In this document: piece after piece, positions 15,007 to 22,216 of the stretch
Position numbering within the stretch: position 1 is the first letter of the stretch
How the letters are laid out: each line of letters begins with the position of its first letter
DNA from: Bacillota bacterium
GTDB lineage: Bacteria > Bacillota > Clostridia > Peptostreptococcales > Anaerovoracaceae
Length of the DNA stretch: 43,042 nt
Assembly (NCBI GenBank): GCA_029266295.1
Contig: JAQSXD010000001.1
Span: 1-43,042 of the forward strand
Reading direction: 5' to 3'
The notes under the pieces: generated by a model
Told to the model about the DNA's origin: nothing
The model's input: the letters and a program-made list of their open reading frames with translations, nothing else
Database searches by the model: none
Translations under genes and position numbers: made by a program

Positions 15007-15606
15007 TTAAATCTCTCTCATAGGTCCTTGAACATCTAAGTACTGAACAATACCGTTCGCCATGTAATCCCCTATGAGCAAAGTCTGGTATTGAATTCTA
15101 TCGAAGATCTGTATATCTCTCGTATAATCGCCAGACAATAATGCAGTGCTTTCCTCTAGAGTCATACTGATATAAGTATATAATAGGGTTTGCCATTGGC
15201 CTTTAAACCAAAACGGATTTATCTGTGAAAGAAAATCAGCCAGTTCATCAGCGTTTTGATATAAAAGTCTGACGCTCTCGTCCAGCGCTTGACTATCTCT
15301 ATTTTTTTGTGCGTTAATTGCTGCCTCCATCTGAATAATATGCGTGGAAAGCAAGCTTATAAATTGCTCTGCTGCTTGTTGGCCAAATATTAATTGCAGG
15401 ATGTTGCCGAGCTGAAAGGGAATTTCATATAGCCGTTTGCTCACAGCTTCGGTGTTTGGCAATTCGGAGGAAATGCTGAGAAGAAAAGCCCTGGTCCACA
15501 TTGATAAATTCAGCCATAACGTCCTAAAATTAATAATTAAATTCATTTGACCATAAGGGATGTACGATTCAATAGGAATCGGGTATCCTTCGTTTTTATT
15601 AATCAT
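15007..15606 (-). CDS. Conserved helical protein of unknown function
   Basis: A 199-residue soluble, mostly helical protein. I recognise the pattern (LWLNLSMWTRAFLLSI near the start, LYQNADELADFLSQINPFW in the middle, QYQTLLIGDYMANGI near the end) as one common in Bacillota and often mislabelled acetylglutamate kinase; it has no kinase motifs. It appears to contain two similar helical halves, the second beginning near the NADELADF stretch. There is no signal peptide. AGGAG lies about 12 bases before the ATG. It is separated from its neighbours by more than 200 bases on both sides and is probably monocistronic. Confidence 0.72.
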   Translation of the reverse strand: MINKNEGYPIPIESYIPYGQMNLIINFRTLWLNLSMWTRAFLLSISSELPNTEAVSKRLYEIPFQLGNILQLIFGQQAAEQFISLLSTHIIQMEAAINAQKNRDSQALDESVRLLYQNADELADFLSQINPFWFKGQWQTLLYTYISMTLEESTALLSGDYTRDIQIFDRIQYQTLLIGDYMANGIVQYLDVQGPMREI

Positions 15607-15757
15607 CTTATAATTACTCCTAGTTTTTTTACATCATATGAGATCGATTCTAATTTTATAATCGAAAGGAACAAATAATTCCTTACGGCAGATTGTAAGA
15701 AGCCGAGGCATTCATCAGGATCCTTCGACATCCTCCAAATTCCATCACACGCAAAAG

Positions 15758-15795
15758 AAGAGGGAATGTTTCGATCCTTTGAAACATTCCCTCTT
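15758..15795 (-). terminator. Terminator of the flavoprotein operon
   Basis: A perfect 15-bp stem (15758-15772 with 15781-15795, AAGAGGGAATGTTTC on one side) encloses an 8-base loop. On the minus strand it ends in TTTT. It lies 84 bases past the stop of the FAD reductase gene. Confidence 0.85.
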
Positions 15796-15878
15796 TCTCA
15801 CTGTTTGTCAGAATAGTAACTGATTGGAGCTTAGCTCCTTAACGAATCCTCTTAATTTAGACGCTTTCGAGGCGCTTC

Positions 15879-17330
15879 TTAACTGAGGCTCTTGATATAT
15901 GCAACGGCGTTTCTTCCTGCCATTCTTCCGCTGTTAACCGCGAAGCCCAGTGTATTTCCCGGCAGAACAAAGACATAGTCCGGATTACAAACGGAATTTG
16001 CATCAGTACCAGCTGCAAATAATCCGGGGATCACGGCAAACTGGTCTGTGATGACCTGAGTCTTGTCATTGATCCTGATTCCGCCCAGGCTGCCGTAAGC
16101 GCTTGGTGCAAACTTCAATGCGTAGTACTTGGAGCCGTCCAGCGGTACCATATATCTGGGATTCTTATTGAATTCTTTGTCGCCTCCTGCTTTGCAGGCT
16201 TCATTATAGTTCTTCAGGGTTTCTGCCAGTCCTTCTTGATCAATGCCGGTCTTTTCCGCAAGCTCTTCGATGGTCTCTGCCATGAAGAACACATCGCTGC
16301 CGTTTTTGATCGCCTCTTCCATCTCCTGATTGAAGTAGGACATATCCATGGAGGAAGTAACCACATTGATGAGATCCAGGCCGTTTTCTTCATACTTCTT
16401 CATGGTCTTATCATCGATGATGGAGAACGCAACCCGATTCTTCTGTCGTGTAATGGCGTTGACGGAGAACACCGGATTTTCTACCACCTGCTCGTTATAG
16501 AAGCGCTTACCATCCAGGTTTACAAAGAGATTGGGCTGACGGAAGGGAAGCTCGATGGGCGCATAACCCCCTGTGTTTGGTGCAAAGAAGACCAGCTCCA
16601 TATCCATGTAATCCCTGCCGGCACCAGCATCCCATGCCATTTGAATTCCGTCTCCCGTCAGGCCGGGAATTCGGTAGGAATAAAGGTCCTTACCCCACTC
16701 GTAAGGAGTGTACTTCTTGATGAATTCCGGGCTGTCGCCAAATCCGCCTGTAGAAACGACCACCGCACCGGCATAAACCTCCAGCTCACCGTCTTTGTCC
16801 GAGGCCTGAACGCCGATGATTTCGCCTTGATCCTTGATCAAGCTTTTTACAGGAGTCTCCAGCAGAATTTTGACACCCAGTTCTTCTGCCCGTTCCGTCA
16901 TGGCCTTGATCATGGTAGCTGCAGCCCGGAGACCCGGATTTCCTGTTTTGGGCATAATGATGTGCCAGGTTGCTTCTGAGCCTGGGAAATACTTGGAAGG
17001 CAAAGCAAAATCGACGCCCATGGCCTGCAGCCATTCAATGGTTTCGGCTGACTGATCAATGTATTTCTTGACCAACTTCGCATCGGAGCGCCAGTGGGTG
17101 TAGTCCATAAATTTCTCGAAGGCTCTTTCTCGGGTGATGTCAATCAACCGCTCTTTTTGCAGCTTGGTTTCAACACCGAGTAATCCCATTGCCATGTTTG
17201 CGCATCCGCCAGTAGTGTTTGCCTTTTCCAGAACCATTACCTGCGCACCCTTTTCTGCTGCCGTAATGGCCGCTGCAAGTCCTGCCGCTCCGCCGCCAAC
17301 TACAACGACGTCCGCTTCAAATTCTCTCAT
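15879..17330 (-). CDS. Soluble FAD-dependent fumarate reductase-like oxidoreductase
   Basis: A 483-residue flavoprotein of the fumarate reductase/succinate dehydrogenase/KstD superfamily. The N-terminal dinucleotide-binding motif VVVGGGAAGLAAA (about 9-21) is followed by EKANTTGGCAN. The C-terminus has SLGGIRIN, IPGLFAAGTDANS and PGNTLGFAVNSGRMAG, the flavin-closing end typical of the family. There is no signal peptide, no haem motif and no lipid anchor, so the enzyme is cytosolic. The canonical fumarate-binding His/Arg pattern is not obvious, so the substrate is probably another activated double bond. AGGAGGATG precedes the ATG. It is the third gene of an operon with two iron-sulfur proteins that would supply electrons. 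Confidence 0.87.
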   Translation of the reverse strand: MREFEADVVVVGGGAAGLAAAITAAEKGAQVMVLEKANTTGGCANMAMGLLGVETKLQKERLIDITRERAFEKFMDYTHWRSDAKLVKKYIDQSAETIEWLQAMGVDFALPSKYFPGSEATWHIIMPKTGNPGLRAAATMIKAMTERAEELGVKILLETPVKSLIKDQGEIIGVQASDKDGELEVYAGAVVVSTGGFGDSPEFIKKYTPYEWGKDLYSYRIPGLTGDGIQMAWDAGAGRDYMDMELVFFAPNTGGYAPIELPFRQPNLFVNLDGKRFYNEQVVENPVFSVNAITRQKNRVAFSIIDDKTMKKYEENGLDLINVVTSSMDMSYFNQEMEEAIKNGSDVFFMAETIEELAEKTGIDQEGLAETLKNYNEACKAGGDKEFNKNPRYMVPLDGSKYYALKFAPSAYGSLGGIRINDKTQVITDQFAVIPGLFAAGTDANSVCNPDYVFVLPGNTLGFAVNSGRMAGRNAVAYIKSLS

Positions 17331-17476
17331 TTTTCCATCCTCCTGCTTACTTATTATTTTGATATATGAAATATTTATTTACTCGCTTCTTCTGCGTCTT
17401 TTGGAAGCCATCAATCCGCCTTCTTGCGAGGCCGTCTGAACGCTTCCCACAGGTACCGGCTCACTGGGAAGGTTGG

Positions 17477-18064
17477 TCATGGCCGCACCGGTTTTTTAAT
17501 AGCTCCCGCCTCGCAGACAGCAATACATGCACCGCAGCGGCTGCAGACAGCGGGATCAACGACATGAATCATGCCCTCACTCCCTGCTATGGCATGAGGT
17601 TCGCAGACGGATGCACACTGATGACACCCGATGCACTTGTCCGGTGCTGCGTAATAATAAATGAACTTTTTGCATACCAATGCATCACAGCGTTTTCTCT
17701 TGATATGTTTCTCAAATTGCTCCTGCCCTTTGACAACCATATCCTGGGCATACTTTCCCGCTTCTTTCCCGTAGTCACAGCCGGAGCCGATAACCATATC
17801 TGCGGAGATTTCACGCAGCACATCGATGTCTCCGTCACGCCCGATGCCCTGGGTGATGGTATCGGACAGGGTGTAAAGCTGCAAAATTCCTTCTCTGCAA
17901 ATGACACATTCCCCACAGCTTGTTCTTCGCAGCCTGTCCGAGAAGGCTTTCAATTGATCCACCGGACATGGGTTTTCCGCAACTTCATCGAAGCCGCTTC
18001 GGACAAAGTCACTGATTGTTTCCTTTTCTGCCTGTTTCCACTGCATTCTTTCTTTCAAAGCCAT
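17477..18064 (-). CDS. NuoF C-terminal-like and two-[4Fe-4S] ferredoxin protein
   Basis: A 195-residue cytosolic electron carrier. Residues 45-110 match the C-terminal iron-sulfur domain of NuoF/HydB (SCGECVICREG, with C50, C53 and C56, and a later GSGC as fourth ligand) without its FMN/NADH domains. The C-terminal 60 residues are a two-cluster ferredoxin (CIGCHQCASVCEP and CSRCGACIAVCEAG). The ATG at 18064 lies 10 bases after AGGAGG; a GTG at 18073 would be too close. The stop of the upstream gene lies 14 bases before this start, so the two are tightly coupled. It probably passes electrons from the large oxidoreductase to the FAD reductase downstream. Confidence 0.85.
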   Translation of the reverse strand: MALKERMQWKQAEKETISDFVRSGFDEVAENPCPVDQLKAFSDRLRRTSCGECVICREGILQLYTLSDTITQGIGRDGDIDVLREISADMVIGSGCDYGKEAGKYAQDMVVKGQEQFEKHIKRKRCDALVCKKFIYYYAAPDKCIGCHQCASVCEPHAIAGSEGMIHVVDPAVCSRCGACIAVCEAGAIKKPVRP

Positions 18065-18078
18065 ACGCCTCACACCTC

Positions 18079-20343
18079 CTACTTAATCTTGTAATGAACC
18101 CACAGCTTCGGTCTTGTGATCTGGGTTCTCAGGTCGCACTGCAGGCAGCGACCTGCTTCACTGCAGGCATTGGTATCCGGGAAGCAGTGGCTGACCTCTT
18201 TAAAATTCATGATCCGCGCTTCTGCAGGTTCTTCCGTGGCCTGTTCCCGCTCTAATCGCAAGAACTCCTCATCCTTTCCCAAATAGGGACTGGGGGTTGC
18301 CTCCTCTGTCAGCTTCTCTTCGATATCGCCGTTGCCGCCCAGATCAAGATCGATTTCTGATGCAGCTTTCCGCCCCGCTGCAATGGCACGGATCACAGAA
18401 TGGGTTCCGTAAACCGCATCTCCTGCCGCGTATAGATCCTTTGCTTTAACTGAATTCTCTTCGCCTGCTCCAGTTTGTACCGTTTTACCCTCTGTTTCTT
18501 TTACGATCACTCTGACTCCATCCTCGGTGATAATCAGATTGCCTCGCCCGACAGCAAGCTGCCATTCCTCGGGAACCTCCGGTCTTTGTCCCGCGGCAAA
18601 GATCACCGTATCAGCAGGAATCACGTGTTCTGAGTGTGGTTTCAATTCCATCTGCAATCTTCTATTTTCGTCAAACCGGAAGGATGCCACCTCCTGGCAT
18701 GTCACACCGGCAGCACGTCCGTTCGTTTCTTCAATGGCCAGGAAGGTTCTTCCGTTAATCAGCCGGATTCCCTCTTCCAGTCCTTCCCTGATTTCATCTT
18801 CGCTGGCGGTCATTGCCTCTCTATTTTCCAGGCAGACCACGCTTACTTCTTTCGCTCCCAGGCGAACCGCAGATCTTGCACAGTCAAAGGCTACGTTTCC
18901 GCCTCCAAGAACCACCACCCGTTCTCCCAGCGTTATGGACTCTCCCGGAGATACAGAGTCCTCCAGAGATACAGAGTCCTCCAGAGATACAGATCCTCCC
19001 TGTGTCATGGAATTTCTCAGTGTTATGGAGTCTCTCAAAGAGACTTTTCTCAGGAAGTCTATATTTTCATATACATTTGGAAGGTCTGCGCCTTTGATGG
19101 GCAGACGTGTTCCCGCGCCTGCACCGATGGCAATCAGTATCTTGTGAAAACCTTGATCTTTCAGTTCCGTTAGAGATGTAACCCTTGCATTGGTCAGAAT
19201 CCTGACACCTGCCTTCTCGATTTCGGCAATTTCTGCCTGAACGGCTTCTCTTGGCAGACGATATTCTGGAATCCCCGTAGAGAGCATACCCCCTGCAACA
19301 GGCGCTGCCTCAAATACGATCACATCATGTCCTGCCTTCGCCAGGTAGTATGCCGCCGTCAAACCAGCAGGACCGCCGCCGACCACCGCCACCTTCTTTC
19401 CCGACTTGGGTTTAAAACGAGCCTTGTCTCTCCAGAGACCCTGATCCTGCACCGCGGCAAACTTTTTCAGTTCCCGGATTGATAAGGCTTCGTTGATCTC
19501 CTTTCTTCTGCAGACGCTTTCGCAAAAAGCCATACAGACATAGCCAAGGGAATGAGGGAACGGCGCTTTCTCTCTAATGACAGCGATTGCATCCTGATAC
19601 CTTCCCTCCTTGATGGCCCTGATATATTTAGGCACATCGGTATGGGCGGGACATTCCGATTTGCACGGGATCAGTTCCAGCTCCCGGTTCAGGTTCGGCT
19701 TGAACACCCCTTCCTTATCCTGCAATGCTCCCGTAGGACAGACTTCAACGCATGCTCCGCAGAAACGACAATTTTCTTCCGCCATAGAATGATGATTTCT
19801 GACATCCACCACAATCCGGTCTTCTTGTGTCATCTGGAAGTCCAGGACATCGACACCTCGAACTTCCCGGCACACTCTGATGCATCGCCCGCAGGAAACG
19901 CAACGGTTCAGATCTCTCACAAACAGCGGGTTTGCCGTATTCACCGGAACACTGTTCAGGGTTCTTCGGAGTCGGGAAGTGCTGACCTCAAGATACTGGA
20001 TCAGCGATTGGAGTTCACATTTCAGATATTTGGGGCAAGTCGTGCAGTCATCCACATGGTTGGCCAGCATCAGCTCCATGGAAAGCCGCCGCATGGCGTT
20101 CAGACGGTCGGTTTTCGTACGCACAACCATACCGTCAAGGGCTTTCGTGGTACAAGAGGTTCTGATCTCACTGTCCCCTTCGATTTCTACAACGCAGAGT
20201 CTGCACTCGCCAAGATCGGGCAGATCCGGATGATGACACAGATGAGGGATATAAAGATCTGCTTCAAGAGCTGCATGCAGGATGCTTTTCCCTTCTTCGA
20301 CCTCCAAAACATGCCCGTCAATTGTAATAGACACTGTTTTCAT
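18079..20343 (-). CDS. Fused NuoG-like ferredoxin / GltD-like NAD(P)H oxidoreductase
   Basis: A 754-residue multidomain redox protein. Order: [2Fe-2S] ferredoxin (CHHPDLPDLGECRLC, about 35-50), NuoG/HydA-type His-Cys cluster (HVDDCTTCPKYLKC), two [4Fe-4S] clusters (CVSCGRCIRVC and CRFCGACVEVCP), then a glutamate synthase small-subunit/NfnB-like part with Cys-rich linker (CKSECPAHTDVP), an FAD Rossmann motif (VAVVGGGPAGLTAAYYL) and an NAD(P) motif (VVVLGGGNVAFD). A Cys-rich tail (CSEAGRCLQCD) follows. It likely oxidises NAD(P)H and feeds the small ferredoxin and FAD reductase. Between FLRKV and the NAD(P) motif is a hexapeptide repeat absent from ordinary relatives. I chose the ATG at 20343, after GGAG and before MKTVSITIDG, rather than a frame opening at 20394. 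Confidence 0.87.
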   Translation of the reverse strand: MKTVSITIDGHVLEVEEGKSILHAALEADLYIPHLCHHPDLPDLGECRLCVVEIEGDSEIRTSCTTKALDGMVVRTKTDRLNAMRRLSMELMLANHVDDCTTCPKYLKCELQSLIQYLEVSTSRLRRTLNSVPVNTANPLFVRDLNRCVSCGRCIRVCREVRGVDVLDFQMTQEDRIVVDVRNHHSMAEENCRFCGACVEVCPTGALQDKEGVFKPNLNRELELIPCKSECPAHTDVPKYIRAIKEGRYQDAIAVIREKAPFPHSLGYVCMAFCESVCRRKEINEALSIRELKKFAAVQDQGLWRDKARFKPKSGKKVAVVGGGPAGLTAAYYLAKAGHDVIVFEAAPVAGGMLSTGIPEYRLPREAVQAEIAEIEKAGVRILTNARVTSLTELKDQGFHKILIAIGAGAGTRLPIKGADLPNVYENIDFLRKVSLRDSITLRNSMTQGGSVSLEDSVSLEDSVSPGESITLGERVVVLGGGNVAFDCARSAVRLGAKEVSVVCLENREAMTASEDEIREGLEEGIRLINGRTFLAIEETNGRAAGVTCQEVASFRFDENRRLQMELKPHSEHVIPADTVIFAAGQRPEVPEEWQLAVGRGNLIITEDGVRVIVKETEGKTVQTGAGEENSVKAKDLYAAGDAVYGTHSVIRAIAAGRKAASEIDLDLGGNGDIEEKLTEEATPSPYLGKDEEFLRLEREQATEEPAEARIMNFKEVSHCFPDTNACSEAGRCLQCDLRTQITRPKLWVHYKIK
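18934..19041 (-). repeat. Six 18-bp tandem repeats inside the oxidoreductase gene
   Basis: Six consecutive 18-base units encode hexapeptides of the form [ST]-x-x-x-S-[VIM]: SLRDSI, TLRNSM, TQGGSV, SLEDSV, SLEDSV, SPGESI; a diverged TLGERV follows. Units four and five are identical. Because the unit is a multiple of three, copy-number change would keep the frame. The array sits in a loop just before the NAD(P)-binding Rossmann motif. Confidence 0.88.
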
Positions 20344-20464
20344 TAATAATCTCCATTCTGAATAAAACAAGAAAGTAGTTGCCTGTCCAAGCAAGCTTTG
20401 GACAAAATTCCATTGTCAGGAAGCAAATTTGTTGTTGAAAATGCACAATTTGCTCCTGCATACC

Positions 20465-20517
20465 TTGTTATACTTAATCAACATGCTATAATACTATAAT
20501 ACAAACTATAAAGTTTG
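20465..20517 (+). promoter_or_regulatory. Promoter and candidate operator of the MerR gene
   Basis: TTGTTA (20465-20470) and TATAAT (20487-20492) are 16 bases apart, and a second TATAAT follows at 20495-20500. The inverted repeat CAAACT-ATAA-AGTTTG (20502-20517) lies just downstream and could be an operator. The opposite-strand promoter for the redox operon must also lie in this 200-base gap, but I could not place it with confidence. Confidence 0.5.
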
Positions 20518-20544
20518 CCATAGGGGCAGAGTCAATAGGAAAGT

Positions 20545-21384
20545 GTGAAAAAAATGACGAAATTATATTCCATCGGAGAAGTCTCCCACATCTTGCATAT
20601 TCCCGTGAAGGCCTTGCGGAATTATGATCAGATCAATCTGCTGAAACCCTCTCATATTGACCCCTCCACAAAGTATCGTTATTACAGCTACGATCAGTTC
20701 TTTCTCATCGACGTGATCCGCTATCTGAATAAAACGCTGAATGTTCCGCTGGAGGATATTAAGATTTTGATTGACGGAAATGAGGGGAATGACAAATTGT
20801 TAACTCTTCTGAATTCCCATGAGAAACAATTGGGGGAAAAGATCCGTGAGCTGGAATACTCAAAAAAGGTGACAGAAAGTCTGATTGCTGATTTGAAATA
20901 CAGAATGAAATATCCGGAACGAATTGAAATATTCGAGCAGTATCTGCTGTCCAGGAATCTTTATTATAACGAATTGGATATTTCCATTTATGATCTCGAT
21001 AAATATGTAAGCCGGAACGCGATGGATGCCTTCAATCGGAATAACCGGGAAAACAATGTGATGTGTACCTTTTATTCCATTTCTGAGTTTCAATCGGTCA
21101 GTCCTCTGAAGGTCAGGGGTTTTGGCATTTTTTCCGATCAAAAGCTTCCGGGCATAAAACTGAAAGTGCTGCCGGAAGGCAGGTACCTTACGAAGCGGTT
21201 TCTGTATTCCGAAGAGAACCTGTCCGCTGCACTCAGCGAACTGCTCGGGTACGCAGAAGAGAAGAACATTCAAATCGGCAACACTGCGTTTCTCGTATCA
21301 AGAATGGTCAATGTTTCGGTTTCTTCGAAATACAATTATTATATGGATCTTCAAATCCTGCATTTGCTAAGCAGTGAGAGATGA
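20545..21384 (+). CDS. MerR-family transcriptional activator with effector domain
   Basis: A 279-residue MerR-family regulator. The N-terminal winged helix (YSIGEVSHILHIPVKALRNYDQINLLKPS) and the YRYYSYDQ segment are typical, followed by a long coiled-coil dimer helix (about 85-125). The remaining 150 residues look like a BmrR/GyrI-type ligand pocket (LKVRGFGIF, LKVLPEGRYLTKRF). Such proteins bind small organic effectors and activate promoters with long spacers. The start may be the GTG at 20545 (AGGA four bases upstream) or the ATG at 20554. It is divergent from the redox operon and is its likely regulator, so its ligand may be that operon's substrate. Confidence 0.88.
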   Translation: MKKMTKLYSIGEVSHILHIPVKALRNYDQINLLKPSHIDPSTKYRYYSYDQFFLIDVIRYLNKTLNVPLEDIKILIDGNEGNDKLLTLLNSHEKQLGEKIRELEYSKKVTESLIADLKYRMKYPERIEIFEQYLLSRNLYYNELDISIYDLDKYVSRNAMDAFNRNNRENNVMCTFYSISEFQSVSPLKVRGFGIFSDQKLPGIKLKVLPEGRYLTKRFLYSEENLSAALSELLGYAEEKNIQIGNTAFLVSRMVNVSVSSKYNYYMDLQILHLLSSER

Positions 21385-21398
21385 TCCAGCGACATAAG

Positions 21399-21429
21399 AG
21401 TCCCATTCAGCACAATGCCGAATGGGACT
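21399..21429 (+). terminator. Rho-independent terminator of the MerR gene
   Basis: AGTCCCATTC (21399-21408) pairs with GAATGGGACT (21420-21429), and TTGTTTTTGT follows. It resembles the hairpin at 22151-22181 in both stem and part of the loop. Confidence 0.9.
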
Positions 21430-21508
21430 TTGTTTTTGTACTCACGATTTAATTATACTTAGACAACCCTCTGATGATAGGCAGATAGTCATACTATGTC
21501 GGAATCTA

Positions 21509-21994
21509 TCATGCTGGGTTATTATCAACAGCCAAAGCACTTAAGGTTGCGTTGTTAACCGTTAGGCCAGGTGTGATATCAATAATTGAGTTGGTCGACA
21601 GCTGAACGGAATAAGTGTATGATCCTGAATCAAGGTTATTGTCAAAGAACTGGAATCCAAAGGATTCAGCCTCAAGTGCGGTAACCAGTGTGGAGAACGT
21701 ATAGGTCGAGCCAACGTTAACTGGAGCTCCGCCATTAAAGCTTCGTGTGATTTCAAAGTTAAGCGTTACGGAAATGCCAAGGGGCAAACTGATGATGCTG
21801 CTAAAGTTCAGCAAAACAACCGGGCTGCTCATGCCGCCAGTATCAATTGAAACAGCAACCACATTAATGGGATCTGCCAGCAGAGTCGTAATGATCGGTA
21901 ACGGTCCGGCCCCACCTGTTGCAGCATTTAGTCGCACTGTGCTCCTTGGGGGTTGATACCCTCCGCATTCATATGGTGAATTATAATAACTCAT
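21509..21994 (-). CDS. DUF4489-like surface or spore-associated protein
   Basis: A 161-residue protein without a signal peptide. After a Tyr/Pro-rich start (MSYYNSPYECGGYQPP) it is almost all predicted beta strand, rich in Thr, Ser, Val and Asn (VLLNFSSIISLPLG, VTLNFEITRSFNGG, GSYTYSVQLSTNS). This jelly-roll-like pattern resembles DUF4489 proteins of clostridia, which I associate with the spore surface; the match is from memory and not firm. AAGGATGAG precedes the ATG. It is flanked by terminators or gaps on both sides and is probably expressed alone, perhaps late in sporulation. No sporulation promoter was identified. Confidence 0.6.
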   Translation of the reverse strand: MSYYNSPYECGGYQPPRSTVRLNAATGGAGPLPIITTLLADPINVVAVSIDTGGMSSPVVLLNFSSIISLPLGISVTLNFEITRSFNGGAPVNVGSTYTFSTLVTALEAESFGFQFFDNNLDSGSYTYSVQLSTNSIIDITPGLTVNNATLSALAVDNNPA

Positions 21995-22102
21995 TTTTAC
22001 TCATCCTTTAATTTTTATTAAGAATATTTAATCATAAAAGGGTTTTTAGTACCTTTATGTTATTAAACTCCTTCGCTATATAATATGAAAGGAGGGCAAT
22101 CT

Positions 22103-22204
22103 TTGCTAATAGAAATAGGGCAGCAAATTTACTTGAACAGAAAAGGCAGAAGGACCCATTCAGCTTCATACCGAATGGGCCCGCCTGCATGGTTTTTATA
22201 TTAG
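22103..22204 (+). CDS. Possible 33-residue small protein
   Basis: A TTG codon lies 7 bases after a strong AAAGGAGGG and opens a 33-codon frame (MLIEIGQQIYLNRKGRRTHS at the start) ending in TAG. The frame runs through the hairpin at 22151-22181, so it may be accidental. I know no family. The ribosome site is the only positive evidence. Confidence 0.22.
   Translation: MLIEIGQQIYLNRKGRRTHSASYRMGPPAWFLY
22151..22181 (-). terminator. Hairpin downstream of the chemoreceptor gene
   Basis: CCCATTC (22154-22160) pairs with GAATGGG (22172-22178), with one further G-C pair outside a mismatch. Read on the minus strand it follows the chemoreceptor stop and is followed by TTCTGCCTTTTC. It shares about 23 of 31 positions with the terminator at 21399-21429. 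Confidence 0.6.
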
Positions 22205-22216
22205 GCATAAGATCTT

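Noticed and set aside
16236..16979. A 247-codon plus-strand open frame opposite the FAD reductase gene
   Set aside because: The minus strand encodes a clear flavoprotein with motifs and a good ribosome site; the plus frame has neither.
18934..19041. Short tandem repeats considered as a CRISPR array
   Set aside because: There are no spacers between the units, the repeats are in frame within a gene, and no cas genes are present.
18527..19147. A 206-codon plus-strand open frame opposite the large oxidoreductase gene
   Set aside because: It is a shadow of the minus-strand gene, stretched by the stop-free 18-bp repeat; no ribosome site and no family resemblance.
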